Shown in pieces: positions 1 through 9,242 of a stretch of DNA of 64,000 nucleotides. Numbering within the stretch: the stretch's first letter is position 1; each line of letters opens with the position of its first letter. Made by a program: the position numbers and the translations under genes. The notes under the pieces are model-generated. The model was not told the DNA's origin and did no database searches. It was given only the letters and a program-made list of their open reading frames with translations. Origin of the DNA: Dechloromonas denitrificans (GTDB lineage Bacteria; Pseudomonadota; Gammaproteobacteria; Burkholderiales; Rhodocyclaceae); assembly GCF_020510685.1 (NCBI RefSeq), contig NZ_CP075185.1, positions 124,001 to 188,000 on the forward strand, in the 5' to 3' direction.

Positions 1-399
1 GATGTGCCGGCAATGGTCGTCAGTCGGGTTGGCGACCTGTTTGGCGCCCGCTTCCAGACCGGGCCGATCAACCAGGTCCTGATCGACGATGCGATCAACG
101 CGGCACTGGCCAGCGGCCAGGCCTCGATTCTCGCTGTCCGCGAACTTGCCGGGCGCCGGGTCATGCGCATTTCCGGCGGTCTGAACGGTGCATTGCGCAA
201 TGACTTCATGCATGCCCTGACCCGGGTTGGCGTTGATGAGATTGATCTTGAGGCCGTTACGGCCGTCGATCAGAGCGGTCTGGCCCTATGCCTGGTGGCG
301 ACTGGTCGCCATGGGGTGGTTATCGGAGCTCAGTCGGAATGCTTCGCCGGTGCGTGGAAATTGGCGCTGGCGATACCGGGTGCAACGGGGAATATTTGA
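1..399 (+). CDS. C-terminal part of a STAS-like protein (partial)
   Basis: The reading frame is open from the first base of the window, so the start lies upstream; 132 residues are visible. The central part (about residues 50-95, with 'DLEAVTAVDQSGLALCLVA') resembles the end of a STAS/anti-sigma-factor-antagonist domain: a strand followed by a serine-containing turn and helix. No other domain is recognisable. The TGA stop abuts the ATG of the TonB-dependent receptor downstream, so the two are probably cotranscribed. The STAS assignment rests on pattern only and is tentative; the coding status is firmer than the function. Confidence 0.55.
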   Translation, partial: DVPAMVVSRVGDLFGARFQTGPINQVLIDDAINAALASGQASILAVRELAGRRVMRISGGLNGALRNDFMHALTRVGVDEIDLEAVTAVDQSGLALCLVATGRHGVVIGAQSECFAGAWKLALAIPGATGNI

Positions 400-2493
400 A
401 TGGTGCTGGTACAACAATCGTTTCGTCGGCGATGCAACCCCCTGGTTCTGGCCCTGGCTGGTGTCTGGCTGGCGGGAACCGCCGCCGCCGCAGAGGACGA
501 TGAAAATCTCTACTTCAGCGATCTGCCGATTGTCGCCTCGGTCAGCCGCTTGCCGCAGCGGCTCTCCGAGGTGCCTGCATCGGTGACGGTAATCGATCGG
601 GACATGATCCGGGCTTCTGGTGCCCGCAATTTTGCCGATCTGTTGCGTCTGGTGCCCGGTTTTCAGGTTACACCGCCGAATCAGGAGAGCGCCGTTGTTG
701 CCTACCATGGCTTGAGCAACGAGGAATACACGCCACGAGTCCAAGTGTTGATTGATGGTCGTTCGCAGTATTCGCCGCTATTCAACTCCGGGGTGAACTG
801 GAACTTGTTGCCGGTGGTGCTTGAGAATATCGAGCGGATCGAAGTGATTCGTGGCTCCAATACGGTTTCCTACGGCTCGAATGCCTTTCTCGGTGTGGTC
901 AACATCATTACTCAGGATACATCGCAAACTCAGGGCTGGATGATTGCGGCGAATCATGGGAACGCCTCGATTCGCGATGAAACAGTCCGCTGGGGTGGAC
1001 GGAGCGGCCCGGTCGATGTCCGCATGACCTATCACCAACTGGGCGACTCCGGATTCCGGAAAATGTTCGATGCCAACCGTTGGTTCGATCCGCATGACAG
1101 TCGCCACTCCAAGGTTTTTGATTTGCGCGTCGATGCGCCTCTGGGTGATCGGGACGAACTGCAATTTACCCTCAGCCATGCGTCTGATATCTCGCAATAC
1201 GGCCGTCCGAACAGTCTGACCGATCCGTTTCGCGATCTGAGTCAGAGCAGTACGGCGCTGAGTGGTCAGTGGCGTCGCGTTCTCGGCGAAGGCTCAGAAG
1301 TGAAAATCCGTTATTCCCATGTCGAAGACTGGGCATCTGGGGCCTATCAGGAGCGTCTTTCCTACGCCGACAAGAACAGCGTGACGCAGACTTATTATTA
1401 CCCCGCTAATCCAGGGGGTGAGTCGCGGATCGACGAAATCGACTTTGAACACCTGTTTTCCCCTTCGGCAAAAACCCGTTTCGTCTGGGGAATGAGTGGA
1501 AAATGGACTGCGCTTTCCTCGTATCAGCAGTTCTCCACCAAGGACTGGCAGCAGCGTTCGTCGCACCGTATTTTCGGCAATCTGGAATGGCGGCCAGATA
1601 AGGAGTGGTTGTTCAACCTGGGGGGGAGCTTCGAAAACGATTCGGTGGTCGGTGAACTGTTCGATCCGCGGGCCAGTGTCAGCTACCATCTTTTCCAGGA
1701 TCACACGTTGCGTTTCGTGGCGTCCCGTGCCCATCGTACTCCCAGCCTTTACGAAGCCTATGGCAATACCTCGAAAGCAGCGGCCGGAACGGTTTCCCCG
1801 GTTGACCGTACGTTCTACGCGAAGCCCGGCCTCAAGGCCGAACGGATTGACACGCTGGAGCTGGGCTATCTTGGCCAGTACAAACCCTGGCGAGCGAGTT
1901 TCGATTTTCGGGCCTTTCATGAGCGTAGTCCGAACCGGATCACCATCATTCCCTATGCTCCGCCGGCGACTGCGGCCGACGACAAGTTTGAGGACTCAGC
2001 ACATCCTTACGGACGGGCCGATTCGGCACTCAATCTCGAGCGGGTCACCATTCAGGGTTATGAATATCAGGCCAACTGGCAAGCCCTGGAAAGAACCCGG
2101 CTGCTCTACAGCTACGCCTATATCCGCACCTACGCCTTCTTAAGCAGCGAGGACATGGTTGTCGATGCCGCCAACAACATCGCGAAAATATCCCGCCAAA
2201 CCAGCGAGTCGGCGCCGCGCCGCTCGCAGTCGTTGATGGTCATTCAGAAACTTCCGTTCGATCTGGAAGCTTCGCTGATGTATTACAAGAGCGGCTGGAT
2301 GCGCTGGCGGCGGAATTCTTATACCAGCCCATACGAACGCGTGGACTGGCGCCTGGCTTGGCCTTTCAAGCTCGGCAGTTCGCGGGCCGAGGTGGCGTAT
2401 ACCGCCCAGATGGCGAATCACAGCATTGAGGGGCGGCGTGAAACGCGGGTGGCCAACGAGATGCACTGGCTTTCGTTGCGCCTGGATTTCTAG
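400..2493 (+). CDS. TonB-dependent outer-membrane receptor
   Basis: A 697-residue outer-membrane receptor. A signal peptide occupies about residues 1-31 (ending GTAAAAE). A plug domain follows ('RLSEVPASVTVIDRDMI', then 'VLIDGRSQYSPLF' and 'IERIEVIRGSNTVSYGSNAFLGVVNI'), and then a long beta-barrel region ends in an aromatic residue (LRLDF), as expected for barrel insertion. These receptors take up siderophores, cobalamin or other scarce ligands using TonB energy; the ligand cannot be read here. The start ATG directly follows the stop of the upstream partial gene. It converges on a periplasmic binding protein plus GGDEF/EAL pair, a neighbourhood that suggests linked sensing, which is inference. 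Confidence 0.93.
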   Translation: MVLVQQSFRRRCNPLVLALAGVWLAGTAAAAEDDENLYFSDLPIVASVSRLPQRLSEVPASVTVIDRDMIRASGARNFADLLRLVPGFQVTPPNQESAVVAYHGLSNEEYTPRVQVLIDGRSQYSPLFNSGVNWNLLPVVLENIERIEVIRGSNTVSYGSNAFLGVVNIITQDTSQTQGWMIAANHGNASIRDETVRWGGRSGPVDVRMTYHQLGDSGFRKMFDANRWFDPHDSRHSKVFDLRVDAPLGDRDELQFTLSHASDISQYGRPNSLTDPFRDLSQSSTALSGQWRRVLGEGSEVKIRYSHVEDWASGAYQERLSYADKNSVTQTYYYPANPGGESRIDEIDFEHLFSPSAKTRFVWGMSGKWTALSSYQQFSTKDWQQRSSHRIFGNLEWRPDKEWLFNLGGSFENDSVVGELFDPRASVSYHLFQDHTLRFVASRAHRTPSLYEAYGNTSKAAAGTVSPVDRTFYAKPGLKAERIDTLELGYLGQYKPWRASFDFRAFHERSPNRITIIPYAPPATAADDKFEDSAHPYGRADSALNLERVTIQGYEYQANWQALERTRLLYSYAYIRTYAFLSSEDMVVDAANNIAKISRQTSESAPRRSQSLMVIQKLPFDLEASLMYYKSGWMRWRRNSYTSPYERVDWRLAWPFKLGSSRAEVAYTAQMANHSIEGRRETRVANEMHWLSLRLDF

Positions 2494-2538
2494 GCGCGGT
2501 CATTGCGAGATTCGGGGGCTGCCCGACGCGCTCCTCGT

Positions 2539-4632
2539 TTATACGCTCCGCAGCACCGCCCCTTCCAGCCAGACCTCAAAGGGTTCGCAAGGGGCGACGG
2601 CGCTGCCCTGGACGTAGCTGATGCCGAGGTCTTTCAATTGCTTGATGGCCCAGATGTCGTCGATCCCTTCGGCGATCGAGTAGATATTCTGGTCGGCGGT
2701 GATTTCCTGGATGGCGCGCAATAGCGCGGTCGAGGCGCGGTTTCCGCCGAGATCGCGGGTCAGGCTGCGGCTGAGCTTGACGTAGCCGGGAGAGATGCTG
2801 CGCAAGTGGCTGAACGATGACAGACCGCCACCGAAGTCATTAAGGCCGATCTGGCAGCCGAGGGCGCGGACTTGCCGCGAAAATTCGATGGCCTGGCTGG
2901 TCTGATGTGTTGAAACGTCTTCCGAGAAGATCAGGCATAGCCCGTTACCGGAAAGATTATGGCTGGCCAGGCTGGCGGCGATGCTGTCGACCACCTCGCT
3001 GCGGCCGAGCGAGGCACCGGACAGCGGTACCAGGCAGTGCAGTGACTTGTTCTGGCGCTGGGCGCGCGCCAGGGCGTTGATTGCCGTTTCGACAAAACGC
3101 AGGTCGATGGTCGGCGCCAGATCATAGCGCTCGGCGGCATCCATCAAGGCCGACAAGGCCACCGGCGGTTGTCCCGGTTCGTGCAGGCGGGCCGTCAGTT
3201 CGACCAGGTGCCCGGTCTGCGCATTGCTTTGCAGCGCGTGTAGCGGCATGGCTTCGATGTGCAGGCGATCGTCGGCCAGCGCGCTGGCAATCCGGGTCGA
3301 CCAGCCATTGGTTTCATGGCGCCGCTCTTCGGTATTGAGCGGCTCCTGCTCGCAAACCTGGTTGCGGCCGGTTTCCTTGGCGCGATAACAGGCCGAATCG
3401 CCGGCGGCAAGAATTTCGGTGATGTTGCGGACCCGACGGCTGAGCGGTGTCAGTCCGATGCTGGCGCCGATGGCGAAGACCTTGTCTTGCCAGATGAAGC
3501 GATAGGCGGCAGCCAGGCCGCAGATATCCTCGGCCACCTGGCGGGCGCGCGGCCCGCCGCAGTTGGCCAGGATGATGCCGAATTCGTCGCCGCCGAGCCG
3601 GGCCAGGGTGTCTTCTTCGCGCAGGCGGCCCTGGAAGAGTTGCGATATCTGGCGCAGCAGTTCGTCGCCGGCCAGGTGGCCGCAGGTGTCGTTGACCGGC
3701 TTGAAACGGTCGAGGTCGATGAACAGGACGCTGCATTCCTCGCCGCCGGCCTGCACGCTGGTCAGCGCCTTGTCCAGCCGGTGCTCGAATTCGCGCCGGT
3801 TGAGCAGGCCAGTCAGGGCATCGTGGCGGGCCTGGAAGGCAAGCTGGGCCGTCGCTTCCTCGATCCGGCTCTGCATCGATTGATGCGCCTCCTGGATATG
3901 CGTGGCCATTTCGTTGAAGCCCTGCTCGAGTACGCCGATTTCGCCGCTCGAAGTGACCTGGACGCGACTGTTCAGATGGCCGGAGGACATTTCGCGCACG
4001 GCGTGAACCAGCTGCATGACTGGTTTGGCGAGGTTGTCAGCCATCGTCACGGCAAGAATGGCGAGGACCATCAGCCCGAAAAGCACGATAAGCAGGCCGC
4101 GATTGAGCAGGTCGCGCTGGCGGGTGGCGAGTTCGCTCTTGTCGAACTCGACGAAGATGTGGCCGATGACTTCCGGCGGGGTGTTCTTGTCGGCGGCGCC
4201 GGCCGGTTCGAACAAGGCATCGGTCTCGTTCAGCGAACGTCTGACCGGGGCGCCGAACGCCACCCAGCGGTCGGTCTCGGCCACCTGGGTCGGCTCGTCG
4301 AGCGCCTGGCGCAGGGTCTCGCTGGCCAGCGAGACACGGCCGCTGACGGCGATCGCCCGGCCCTTCTGGTTGACGATGATGGCCGCCTTGACGCTGGGTT
4401 CCTGGACGGTCGCCTGAGCCAGCCCGTGCAAACTCTCGATTTGCCCGGCAATGATGCCGTATTCGCTGATCGGCGCCAGGTAGCGAACTGTCGCCATGCC
4501 TTTGGTGCGCAGCTCCCCTTCCAGGGTATGAATGCCGGAGATGGTGAAATAGGCGACCAGGGCGATGGCGATCACAGCACTGGGAAGCAGTGTGAGCAGC
4601 AACAGGCGGTGGCGTAGAGTGAGTCGATTCAT
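2539..4632 (-). CDS. Membrane GGDEF / degenerate-EAL signalling protein
   Basis: A 697-residue inner-membrane protein. TM1 lies at about residues 12-32, a periplasmic sensor at 33-175, TM2 at about 178-198, HAMP at about 200-252, GGDEF at about 268-430 (intact LGGDEF at 346-351) and an EAL-like domain at about 440-690. The diguanylate cyclase half looks active. The EAL half keeps E478, E571, K619 and AEG, but the usual asparagine of the 'vNlS' strand is proline (VPLS, about 535) and the first Asp of DDFG is Asn (NDFG, 598-601), so phosphodiesterase activity is doubtful. The gene overlaps the upstream periplasmic-binding-protein gene by 4 nt, so the two are translationally coupled, and that protein may feed ligand information to the sensor domain (inference). 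Confidence 0.92.
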   Translation of the reverse strand: MNRLTLRHRLLLLTLLPSAVIAIALVAYFTISGIHTLEGELRTKGMATVRYLAPISEYGIIAGQIESLHGLAQATVQEPSVKAAIIVNQKGRAIAVSGRVSLASETLRQALDEPTQVAETDRWVAFGAPVRRSLNETDALFEPAGAADKNTPPEVIGHIFVEFDKSELATRQRDLLNRGLLIVLFGLMVLAILAVTMADNLAKPVMQLVHAVREMSSGHLNSRVQVTSSGEIGVLEQGFNEMATHIQEAHQSMQSRIEEATAQLAFQARHDALTGLLNRREFEHRLDKALTSVQAGGEECSVLFIDLDRFKPVNDTCGHLAGDELLRQISQLFQGRLREEDTLARLGGDEFGIILANCGGPRARQVAEDICGLAAAYRFIWQDKVFAIGASIGLTPLSRRVRNITEILAAGDSACYRAKETGRNQVCEQEPLNTEERRHETNGWSTRIASALADDRLHIEAMPLHALQSNAQTGHLVELTARLHEPGQPPVALSALMDAAERYDLAPTIDLRFVETAINALARAQRQNKSLHCLVPLSGASLGRSEVVDSIAASLASHNLSGNGLCLIFSEDVSTHQTSQAIEFSRQVRALGCQIGLNDFGGGLSSFSHLRSISPGYVKLSRSLTRDLGGNRASTALLRAIQEITADQNIYSIAEGIDDIWAIKQLKDLGISYVQGSAVAPCEPFEVWLEGAVLRSV

Positions 4633-5534
4633 CGAGACTCCCGGTCGGCGAGCATGGCTTGCCGGATGGTGGCTTCGTCGGGAACGGAGAGGCCGAGGGC
4701 CTGGGCTACGTTCTGGTTGATGGCAATGGCAAAGAAGTTGGGTGCCATCGGGGGCGGCAACGTTGGGCCGAGGCTGTTAACGATATCAGCCGTCTGGCGG
4801 GCGATCTGGGTGGGCGTCGAGTAGAGCGCGGCGAGTGCCCCGGCATTGACGAAAGCGGCCGAGAAGGCGATGACCGGCCGCTGGTGCCGGTAGGAAGTGA
4901 TCAGGATGGCCTTGATGTTGTCGCGCTTGAAGATCGTCCCGTCCGGGATGGCCAGCAAAGCGTTGATCCGGGGCAGCAGGGTGTTGAGGGCCGGTAGCAG
5001 GGTGCTGCTGGTATCGCTGTCTTCGCTGTCGAGGGTCAGGCCGGCATTGGCGAAGGCCTGGCGGAACTGCGCGGCGCTCGCCCGGGTTTCGCTGCTGAAC
5101 AGCATGCCGATGCGTTTCTGGCCGGGCAGCAGATGACGCACAAAAGCCGCCTGACGGCCGGGCGGCTGATCGAGATAAATCGCCGTGCTGCGACTGCGCC
5201 CCTTGTTGGCCTCGGCCAGGATCTTTTCGTAGGTCTGGCGGGGCAGCAGCGTGGCGATGATCGGCGCATTCGGGGCGCGCGCCAGGGTCTGGCGCAGGGC
5301 CTCGCCGCCGGCCGTGACGATCAGGTCGGACGCCGGGCTCGGCGGATCGCCGGCGGTCGGTTTTCCGCTCGTGGTGATTTTCCAGCTGCCGCCTTGCAGC
5401 GCTTCGCCGAGCGCATTGGCAAATTCGGCGTAGGGGCCGCCGTGGTCGCTGAGCGCCAGCGTAATGCTTCCCGCCCAGGCAATGGAGAGCGTGGCGGAGA
5501 ATACGACGAAGGCGCGCAGCAGAAGGCGAAGCAT
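4629..5534 (-). CDS. ABC-type periplasmic substrate-binding protein (DUF534-like)
   Basis: A 301-residue exported protein with a signal peptide at about residues 1-21 (ending SIAWAG). The Rossmann-like lobes fit the periplasmic-binding fold of the ABC substrate-binding (DUF534/TrpX-like) family: 'SDLIVTAGGEALRQTLA' then 'KRIGMLFSSETRASAAQF' and 'ALLAIPDGTIFKRDNIKAIL'. No permease or ATPase gene is adjacent. It is instead coupled by an ATGA overlap to the GGDEF/EAL gene, so it more likely serves as the ligand-binding partner of that receptor than as part of a transporter (inference). The fold is fairly secure; the ligand is unknown. Confidence 0.8.
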   Translation of the reverse strand: MLRLLLRAFVVFSATLSIAWAGSITLALSDHGGPYAEFANALGEALQGGSWKITTSGKPTAGDPPSPASDLIVTAGGEALRQTLARAPNAPIIATLLPRQTYEKILAEANKGRSRSTAIYLDQPPGRQAAFVRHLLPGQKRIGMLFSSETRASAAQFRQAFANAGLTLDSEDSDTSSTLLPALNTLLPRINALLAIPDGTIFKRDNIKAILITSYRHQRPVIAFSAAFVNAGALAALYSTPTQIARQTADIVNSLGPTLPPPMAPNFFAIAINQNVAQALGLSVPDEATIRQAMLADRESR

Positions 5535-5585
5535 CGCCCGAATATAGCTGCCGGGCTATGCCATGGCAATGGCTGTTTTCAGCGC

Positions 5586-6170
5586 CTAGCGAGCGCCCAG
5601 ATAGCCGCCGATTCGGGCGGATAACTCGTCAACAGGGGTGGCAAAGGCAAATTTGGCGATGAAGCTGCCATCCGGGCCGAGCAGGAACATGCCGGCCGAG
5701 TGGTCGACCGCGTAATGCGCCGGGTCGCCGCCGGGTTCGCGAACCTTGGCGTAGCGGATCTTGAAATTGTCGGCGGCGCGCCGAATCAGGGCCGGCGAGC
5801 CGGTCAGGCCGATGATGCGCGGGTCGAAAAAACCGGTATAGGTCTTCAGCACCTGGGCGCTGTCGCGCTCGGGGTCGACGGTGATGAAGATCGCCTGCAG
5901 GCGGCCGGCCTGGTCGCCAAGCTGCTTGAGGATGGCCGCCATTTCGACCAGCGTGGTCGGGCAGATGTCCGGACAGTAGGTGTAGCCAAAGGCGATCAGC
6001 TGAAAGCGGCCACGGAAGTCCTCGCTGGTCACCGAACGACCATTCGGGTCCTGTAGCAGGTAACGCGGATTGATCCCGACGCTTTCCTCGGCCGCCGGCA
6101 AGGACGCCGTCTGGGCGGCCAGCGGGCCGCTCAGCGCGAGGGCCAGGAAAAGCGCGGGGAGGCGGCTCAT
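5586..6170 (-). CDS. SCO1/SenC-family copper chaperone
   Basis: A 194-residue thioredoxin-fold protein with a signal peptide (about residues 1-20). It carries the SCO copper-binding set: CPDIC (C66, C70) after 'AFGYTY' and the distal histidine in 'VDHSAG' (H157). SCO proteins deliver or reduce copper for the CuA centre of cytochrome c oxidase at the periplasmic face. Length and motifs are normal for the family. It overlaps the upstream small secreted protein by 4 nt. No cytochrome oxidase gene lies in the window. Confidence 0.93.
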   Translation of the reverse strand: MSRLPALFLALALSGPLAAQTASLPAAEESVGINPRYLLQDPNGRSVTSEDFRGRFQLIAFGYTYCPDICPTTLVEMAAILKQLGDQAGRLQAIFITVDPERDSAQVLKTYTGFFDPRIIGLTGSPALIRRAADNFKIRYAKVREPGGDPAHYAVDHSAGMFLLGPDGSFIAKFAFATPVDELSARIGGYLGAR

Positions 6171-6502
6171 CGGCTGGTAGGGAAGGCATCCTGCAGCTGT
6201 TTCTCGGCATCGCCGAGGCGGCCGGCCAGGGTCGCGGCGTCGGGGCAGGGGGCGCCCTTGCCTTGCTCGAGATAGGCGGCATTGGTCGCCGCTTCGAAGG
6301 CTTCGCCGTTGGCCCGGGTTTTCGGTGCGCTGGTCTGTACGGCATTGCGCGCCCGGCTGACGATGGCCGGTTGCTGGCAGGCGAGGGCGATGCCGTTGAT
6401 CTGGCCGACGGCGGCAATCGCCGCGCTGCCGGCGTCGGCGGCAAGGCTGGCGGTGCTGAGGCCAGCCAGCGTCAGCATGAGGATGGAGGCAGCAAGTTTC
6501 AT
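6167..6502 (-). CDS. Small secreted protein of unknown function
   Basis: A 111-residue product with a clear signal peptide (about residues 1-21, ending ASLAAD). The mature part is helical and alanine-rich, with two cysteines (in 'LACQQP' and 'APCPDA') that could form a disulfide. It is not recognised as a named family. It is the first gene of a two-gene unit with the SCO protein (4-nt overlap), so a role in periplasmic copper or redox handling is possible but only inferred from position. Confidence 0.75.
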   Translation of the reverse strand: MKLAASILMLTLAGLSTASLAADAGSAAIAAVGQINGIALACQQPAIVSRARNAVQTSAPKTRANGEAFEAATNAAYLEQGKGAPCPDAATLAGRLGDAEKQLQDAFPTSR

Positions 6503-6559
6503 GAGCGGTTTCCGGAAAGTGGACAGTGGATTATAGGCGGCGGCCTGGCGCTGGCCTTT

Positions 6560-7354
6560 TCACAGATCAAAAATAGCGAGTAATTGCGGCAAGCCTTCGC
6601 TGATGGCGACCGGCCCTGGCGTCAGGATGATTGCCGACTTGATTTCATGCATCCGTCCGCTGCGCACGGCGCTGACGTCCGCCCAGCCGGGGCGGGCGGC
6701 AATATGTTCGGGACGGAAGTGCTTGCCGCACCATGAGCCGATGATGATCTCCGGGTCGCGGCCGACGACTTCCAGCGGGTCGGCCAGGATGCGGTCGCGG
6801 GCCAGCGGCAGGGCGGCGCGCTCGGGGAAGATGTTTTCGCCGCCGGCGATCGCGATCATTTCGGAGACCCAGCGCACGGCGGTGATGTTCGGCTCGTCCC
6901 ATTCCTCGAAATAGACGCGCGGCCGGTGCCCGGTGCGGGCGAAGCGTTCGGCGGCGATGGCGCGGGTTTGGTCGATCTGCGCTTCGAGCGCGCCGACCAG
7001 CTCGGCTGCCCTGGCCTCGGCACCGACCAGGCGGCCCAAGGTTTCGACCATGCCGAGAATGTCCTCGACGCTGCGCATGTTGAAGGCGTACACCGGCACG
7101 CCGGCCTTGATCAGGTCGCGTGCGATGTCGGCCTGGAGGTCGGAGAAGGTGAGCACCAGGTCGGGCTGTACGGCGAGAATCTTGTCGATGTCGCCGGTGG
7201 TGAAGGCATAGACCTTGGGCTTTTCCTTGCGCGCCTGCGGCGGTCGCACGGTATAGCCGGAGATGCCGGCGATGCGGTCCTGTTCGCCGAGCGCATAAAG
7301 GACTTCGACGGTCTCGGTGGTCAGGCAGACGATGCGTTGCGGCCGGCGGCTCAT
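6560..7354 (-). CDS. BtuF-like cobalamin-binding protein lacking a signal peptide
   Basis: A 264-residue protein of the helical-backbone periplasmic-binding family (BtuF/FhuD type): 'QRIVCLTTETVEVLYALGE', 'AVQPDLVLTF', 'VGRDPEIIIGSWCG'. The ATG at 7354 overlaps the stop of the upstream btuF-like gene (ATGA); the longer upstream reading lies inside that gene and is not a leader. From this start the protein begins directly at the first beta strand without any export signal, unlike its neighbour. It is last in the bluB-cbiB-cobD-btuF run and so falls under the cobalamin riboswitch at 10.95-11.13 kb. It may act in the cytoplasm or rely on an unusual export route. Confidence 0.85.
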   Translation of the reverse strand: MSRRPQRIVCLTTETVEVLYALGEQDRIAGISGYTVRPPQARKEKPKVYAFTTGDIDKILAVQPDLVLTFSDLQADIARDLIKAGVPVYAFNMRSVEDILGMVETLGRLVGAEARAAELVGALEAQIDQTRAIAAERFARTGHRPRVYFEEWDEPNITAVRWVSEMIAIAGGENIFPERAALPLARDRILADPLEVVGRDPEIIIGSWCGKHFRPEHIAARPGWADVSAVRSGRMHEIKSAIILTPGPVAISEGLPQLLAIFDL

Positions 7355-8253
7355 TTGGCCGGCCGCCGGCTGCGTGCGATATCGAGGTCGGCGCACAGCT
7401 TCTCGGCGCCGTCGAGGATGCGCGGCGTGTGGCGCTGCATGATGTCCGGGTTGATGTGGAAAAGGTTGCCGCGCTTGACCGCGGTCATCCGGGTCCATTT
7501 GTCCCAGTCATGCAGCCACTCCGGGCGGGCATCGCCCATGCCGGTGGCGATGATGACTTCCGGGTCGGCTTCGAGCACCGCCTCGACGCTGACCGTCGGC
7601 GCCATGTGCGCCAGGTGGCCGAAGACATTGTCGCCACCGCATAGCTTGATCGCGTCGCTGATGATCTGCGGCCCGCCGACCGTCATCAGCGGCGCCTTCC
7701 AGATCTGGTAAAAAACCCGCACTTTCGGTTTGTCGGCATAGCTCGCGCGCAGTCCCTCGAGTCGCTTGCGGAAACGCTCGGCGGCGAGCTTGGCGGCTGC
7801 CTCGGTGCCGGCCAGCCGGCCCATCTGCTCCAGCTGATAGGCGATATTGGCCATGGTGTTGGGCTGCGAGACATAGACGGTGAGGCCGAGTGCCTTCAGC
7901 TTGTCGACTTGCGTCAGGTTGTTGCCGCTTTCCCAGGCGAGGACCAGGTCCGGCTTGAGTGCCGCGACTGCCTCCAGGTCGACGCGCGAATAGCCGCCGA
8001 CCCGCGGCACTTTCTTCGCTTCCGCCGGGTAATCGCTGTACTCGACGGTGCCGACGAGGCGATCGCCGGCCCCCGCGGCATAGAGGGTTTCGGCGGCATG
8101 CGGGGCGAGGGTGATGATGCGCTTGGCCGGCCCCTTGAGGCGGACTTCCTGGCCGGTGTCGTCCTTGACGACGAGATCGGCGCGGGCGGCCGGCAGCAGG
8201 GCGAAGGCGACGGCGAAGGCCGTGACGTGACGAACAAGCGGACGGTTTTTCAT
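7351..8253 (-). CDS. btuF: Periplasmic cobalamin/corrinoid-binding protein
   Basis: A 300-residue helical-backbone metal-receptor protein with a signal peptide (about residues 1-25, ending LLPAARA), followed by 'KRIITLAPHAAETLYAAGAG', 'ALKPDLVLAWESG' and 'LEADPEVIIATGMG', all typical of BtuF. The start ATG at 8253 overlaps the stop of cobD by ATGA. It binds a corrinoid in the periplasm for a BtuCD-type importer; the importer genes are not in the window. The setting in a riboswitch-controlled cobalamin operon supports corrinoid rather than heme or siderophore as ligand. Confidence 0.88.
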   Translation of the reverse strand: MKNRPLVRHVTAFAVAFALLPAARADLVVKDDTGQEVRLKGPAKRIITLAPHAAETLYAAGAGDRLVGTVEYSDYPAEAKKVPRVGGYSRVDLEAVAALKPDLVLAWESGNNLTQVDKLKALGLTVYVSQPNTMANIAYQLEQMGRLAGTEAAAKLAAERFRKRLEGLRASYADKPKVRVFYQIWKAPLMTVGGPQIISDAIKLCGGDNVFGHLAHMAPTVSVEAVLEADPEVIIATGMGDARPEWLHDWDKWTRMTAVKRGNLFHINPDIMQRHTPRILDGAEKLCADLDIARSRRPAK

Positions 8254-9242
8254 GCGGGTTTCCAGGTTTCGAGGGCGGCGGCCAGGCGTTGCCATTCGGC
8301 TTCGCTGCCCGGCAGGCCGAAACGGAGCAGTGGCTGTTGTTCGTAGCGGCGAACGAGAATGCCCTGGCTGGCCAGCGCTTCGTGCAGTTCCACTGCATGC
8401 GGGGTGTTCAGCGTGGCGAACAGGGCGGCGGATTTTGCTTCGCCGAGCGGCGCCAGCAACTGCTGCAGGCGTTGCCCGGCCGCCACCAGACGGGGGCGCA
8501 TCGCGCTTTGCCAGGCACTGTCGGCGAGCGCCAGACGCACCGCCTCGCGCGACGGACCGGCGACGGTCCACGGGCCCATCGCGTCGTTCATCCGGTTGAG
8601 CAGGTCGGGCGCCGCGAACAGGAAGCCGACGCGGGCCCCGGCCAGCCCGAAGAATTTGCCGGGCGAGCGCAGCACGATCAGATTCGGCGCCTCGGCGGTG
8701 CCGGCCAGCGGCGTCAGGCTGTCATCCGGCGTGGCGTCGATGAAAGCCTCGTCGACGATCAGCCAGCCGCCGCGTTTTTTCAGCTGCTGCGCGGCATCCA
8801 CCACCAGCTCGCGCGGGTGCCGGTCGGCCGTCGGGTTGTTCGGATTGCACAGCAGCACATAGGGCGTCGCGGCGGCTAGGGCGCGCGGCAAGGTGGCGTT
8901 CTGCAGAAAGCGCAGGCGGTGCCCGGCGCGGCTCCAGGCCTGCGGGTGCTCGGCATAGATCGGGCTGATGCAGGCGACGACGGCGCGCGGCAGCAGCATC
9001 GGCAGGAGCTGGATGGCGGCTTGCGAGCCGGCCACCGGCAGCAGCTGGTCGTTGCCGTAATAGGCGGCGGCTGCCGCTTCCAGCCCGTCGCCGGCTTCCG
9101 GCAGGCGCTGCCAGCAACTGGCCGGCAAGGCCGGCACCGGCCAGCCCTGCGGGTTGATGCCGGTGGACAGGTCGAGCCAGTTGGCCAGCGGAATAGCGTA
9201 GTGGACTGCGGCTTCGCGCAGACGGCCACCGTGTTCAAGCAT
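8250..9242 (-). CDS. cobD: Threonine-phosphate decarboxylase (cobalamin aminopropanol branch)
   Basis: A 330-residue PLP-dependent fold-type I enzyme related to histidinol-phosphate aminotransferase. Visible features are the N-terminal '[13 protein letters not shown]', 'LLCNPNNPT', 'LIVDEAFID' and the PLP lysine in '[17 protein letters not shown]'. It makes (R)-1-amino-2-propanol phosphate for the nucleotide loop (Salmonella CobD; called CobC in Pseudomonas). It lies between cbiB (8-nt overlap) and btuF (4-nt overlap), exactly where this activity is needed. Confidence 0.92.
   Translation of the reverse strand: MLEHGGRLREAAVHYAIPLANWLDLSTGINPQGWPVPALPASCWQRLPEAGDGLEAAAAAYYGNDQLLPVAGSQAAIQLLPMLLPRAVVACISPIYAEHPQAWSRAGHRLRFLQNATLPRALAAATPYVLLCNPNNPTADRHPRELVVDAAQQLKKRGGWLIVDEAFIDATPDDSLTPLAGTAEAPNLIVLRSPGKFFGLAGARVGFLFAAPDLLNRMNDAMGPWTVAGPSREAVRLALADSAWQSAMRPRLVAAGQRLQQLLAPLGEAKSAALFATLNTPHAVELHEALASQGILVRRYEQQPLLRFGLPGSEAEWQRLAAALETWKPA

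Noticed and set aside
3259..4617. 452-codon plus-strand open frame opposite the GGDEF/EAL gene
   Set aside because: Exact antisense of a gene with clear GGDEF and EAL motifs; the length is a result of high GC content.
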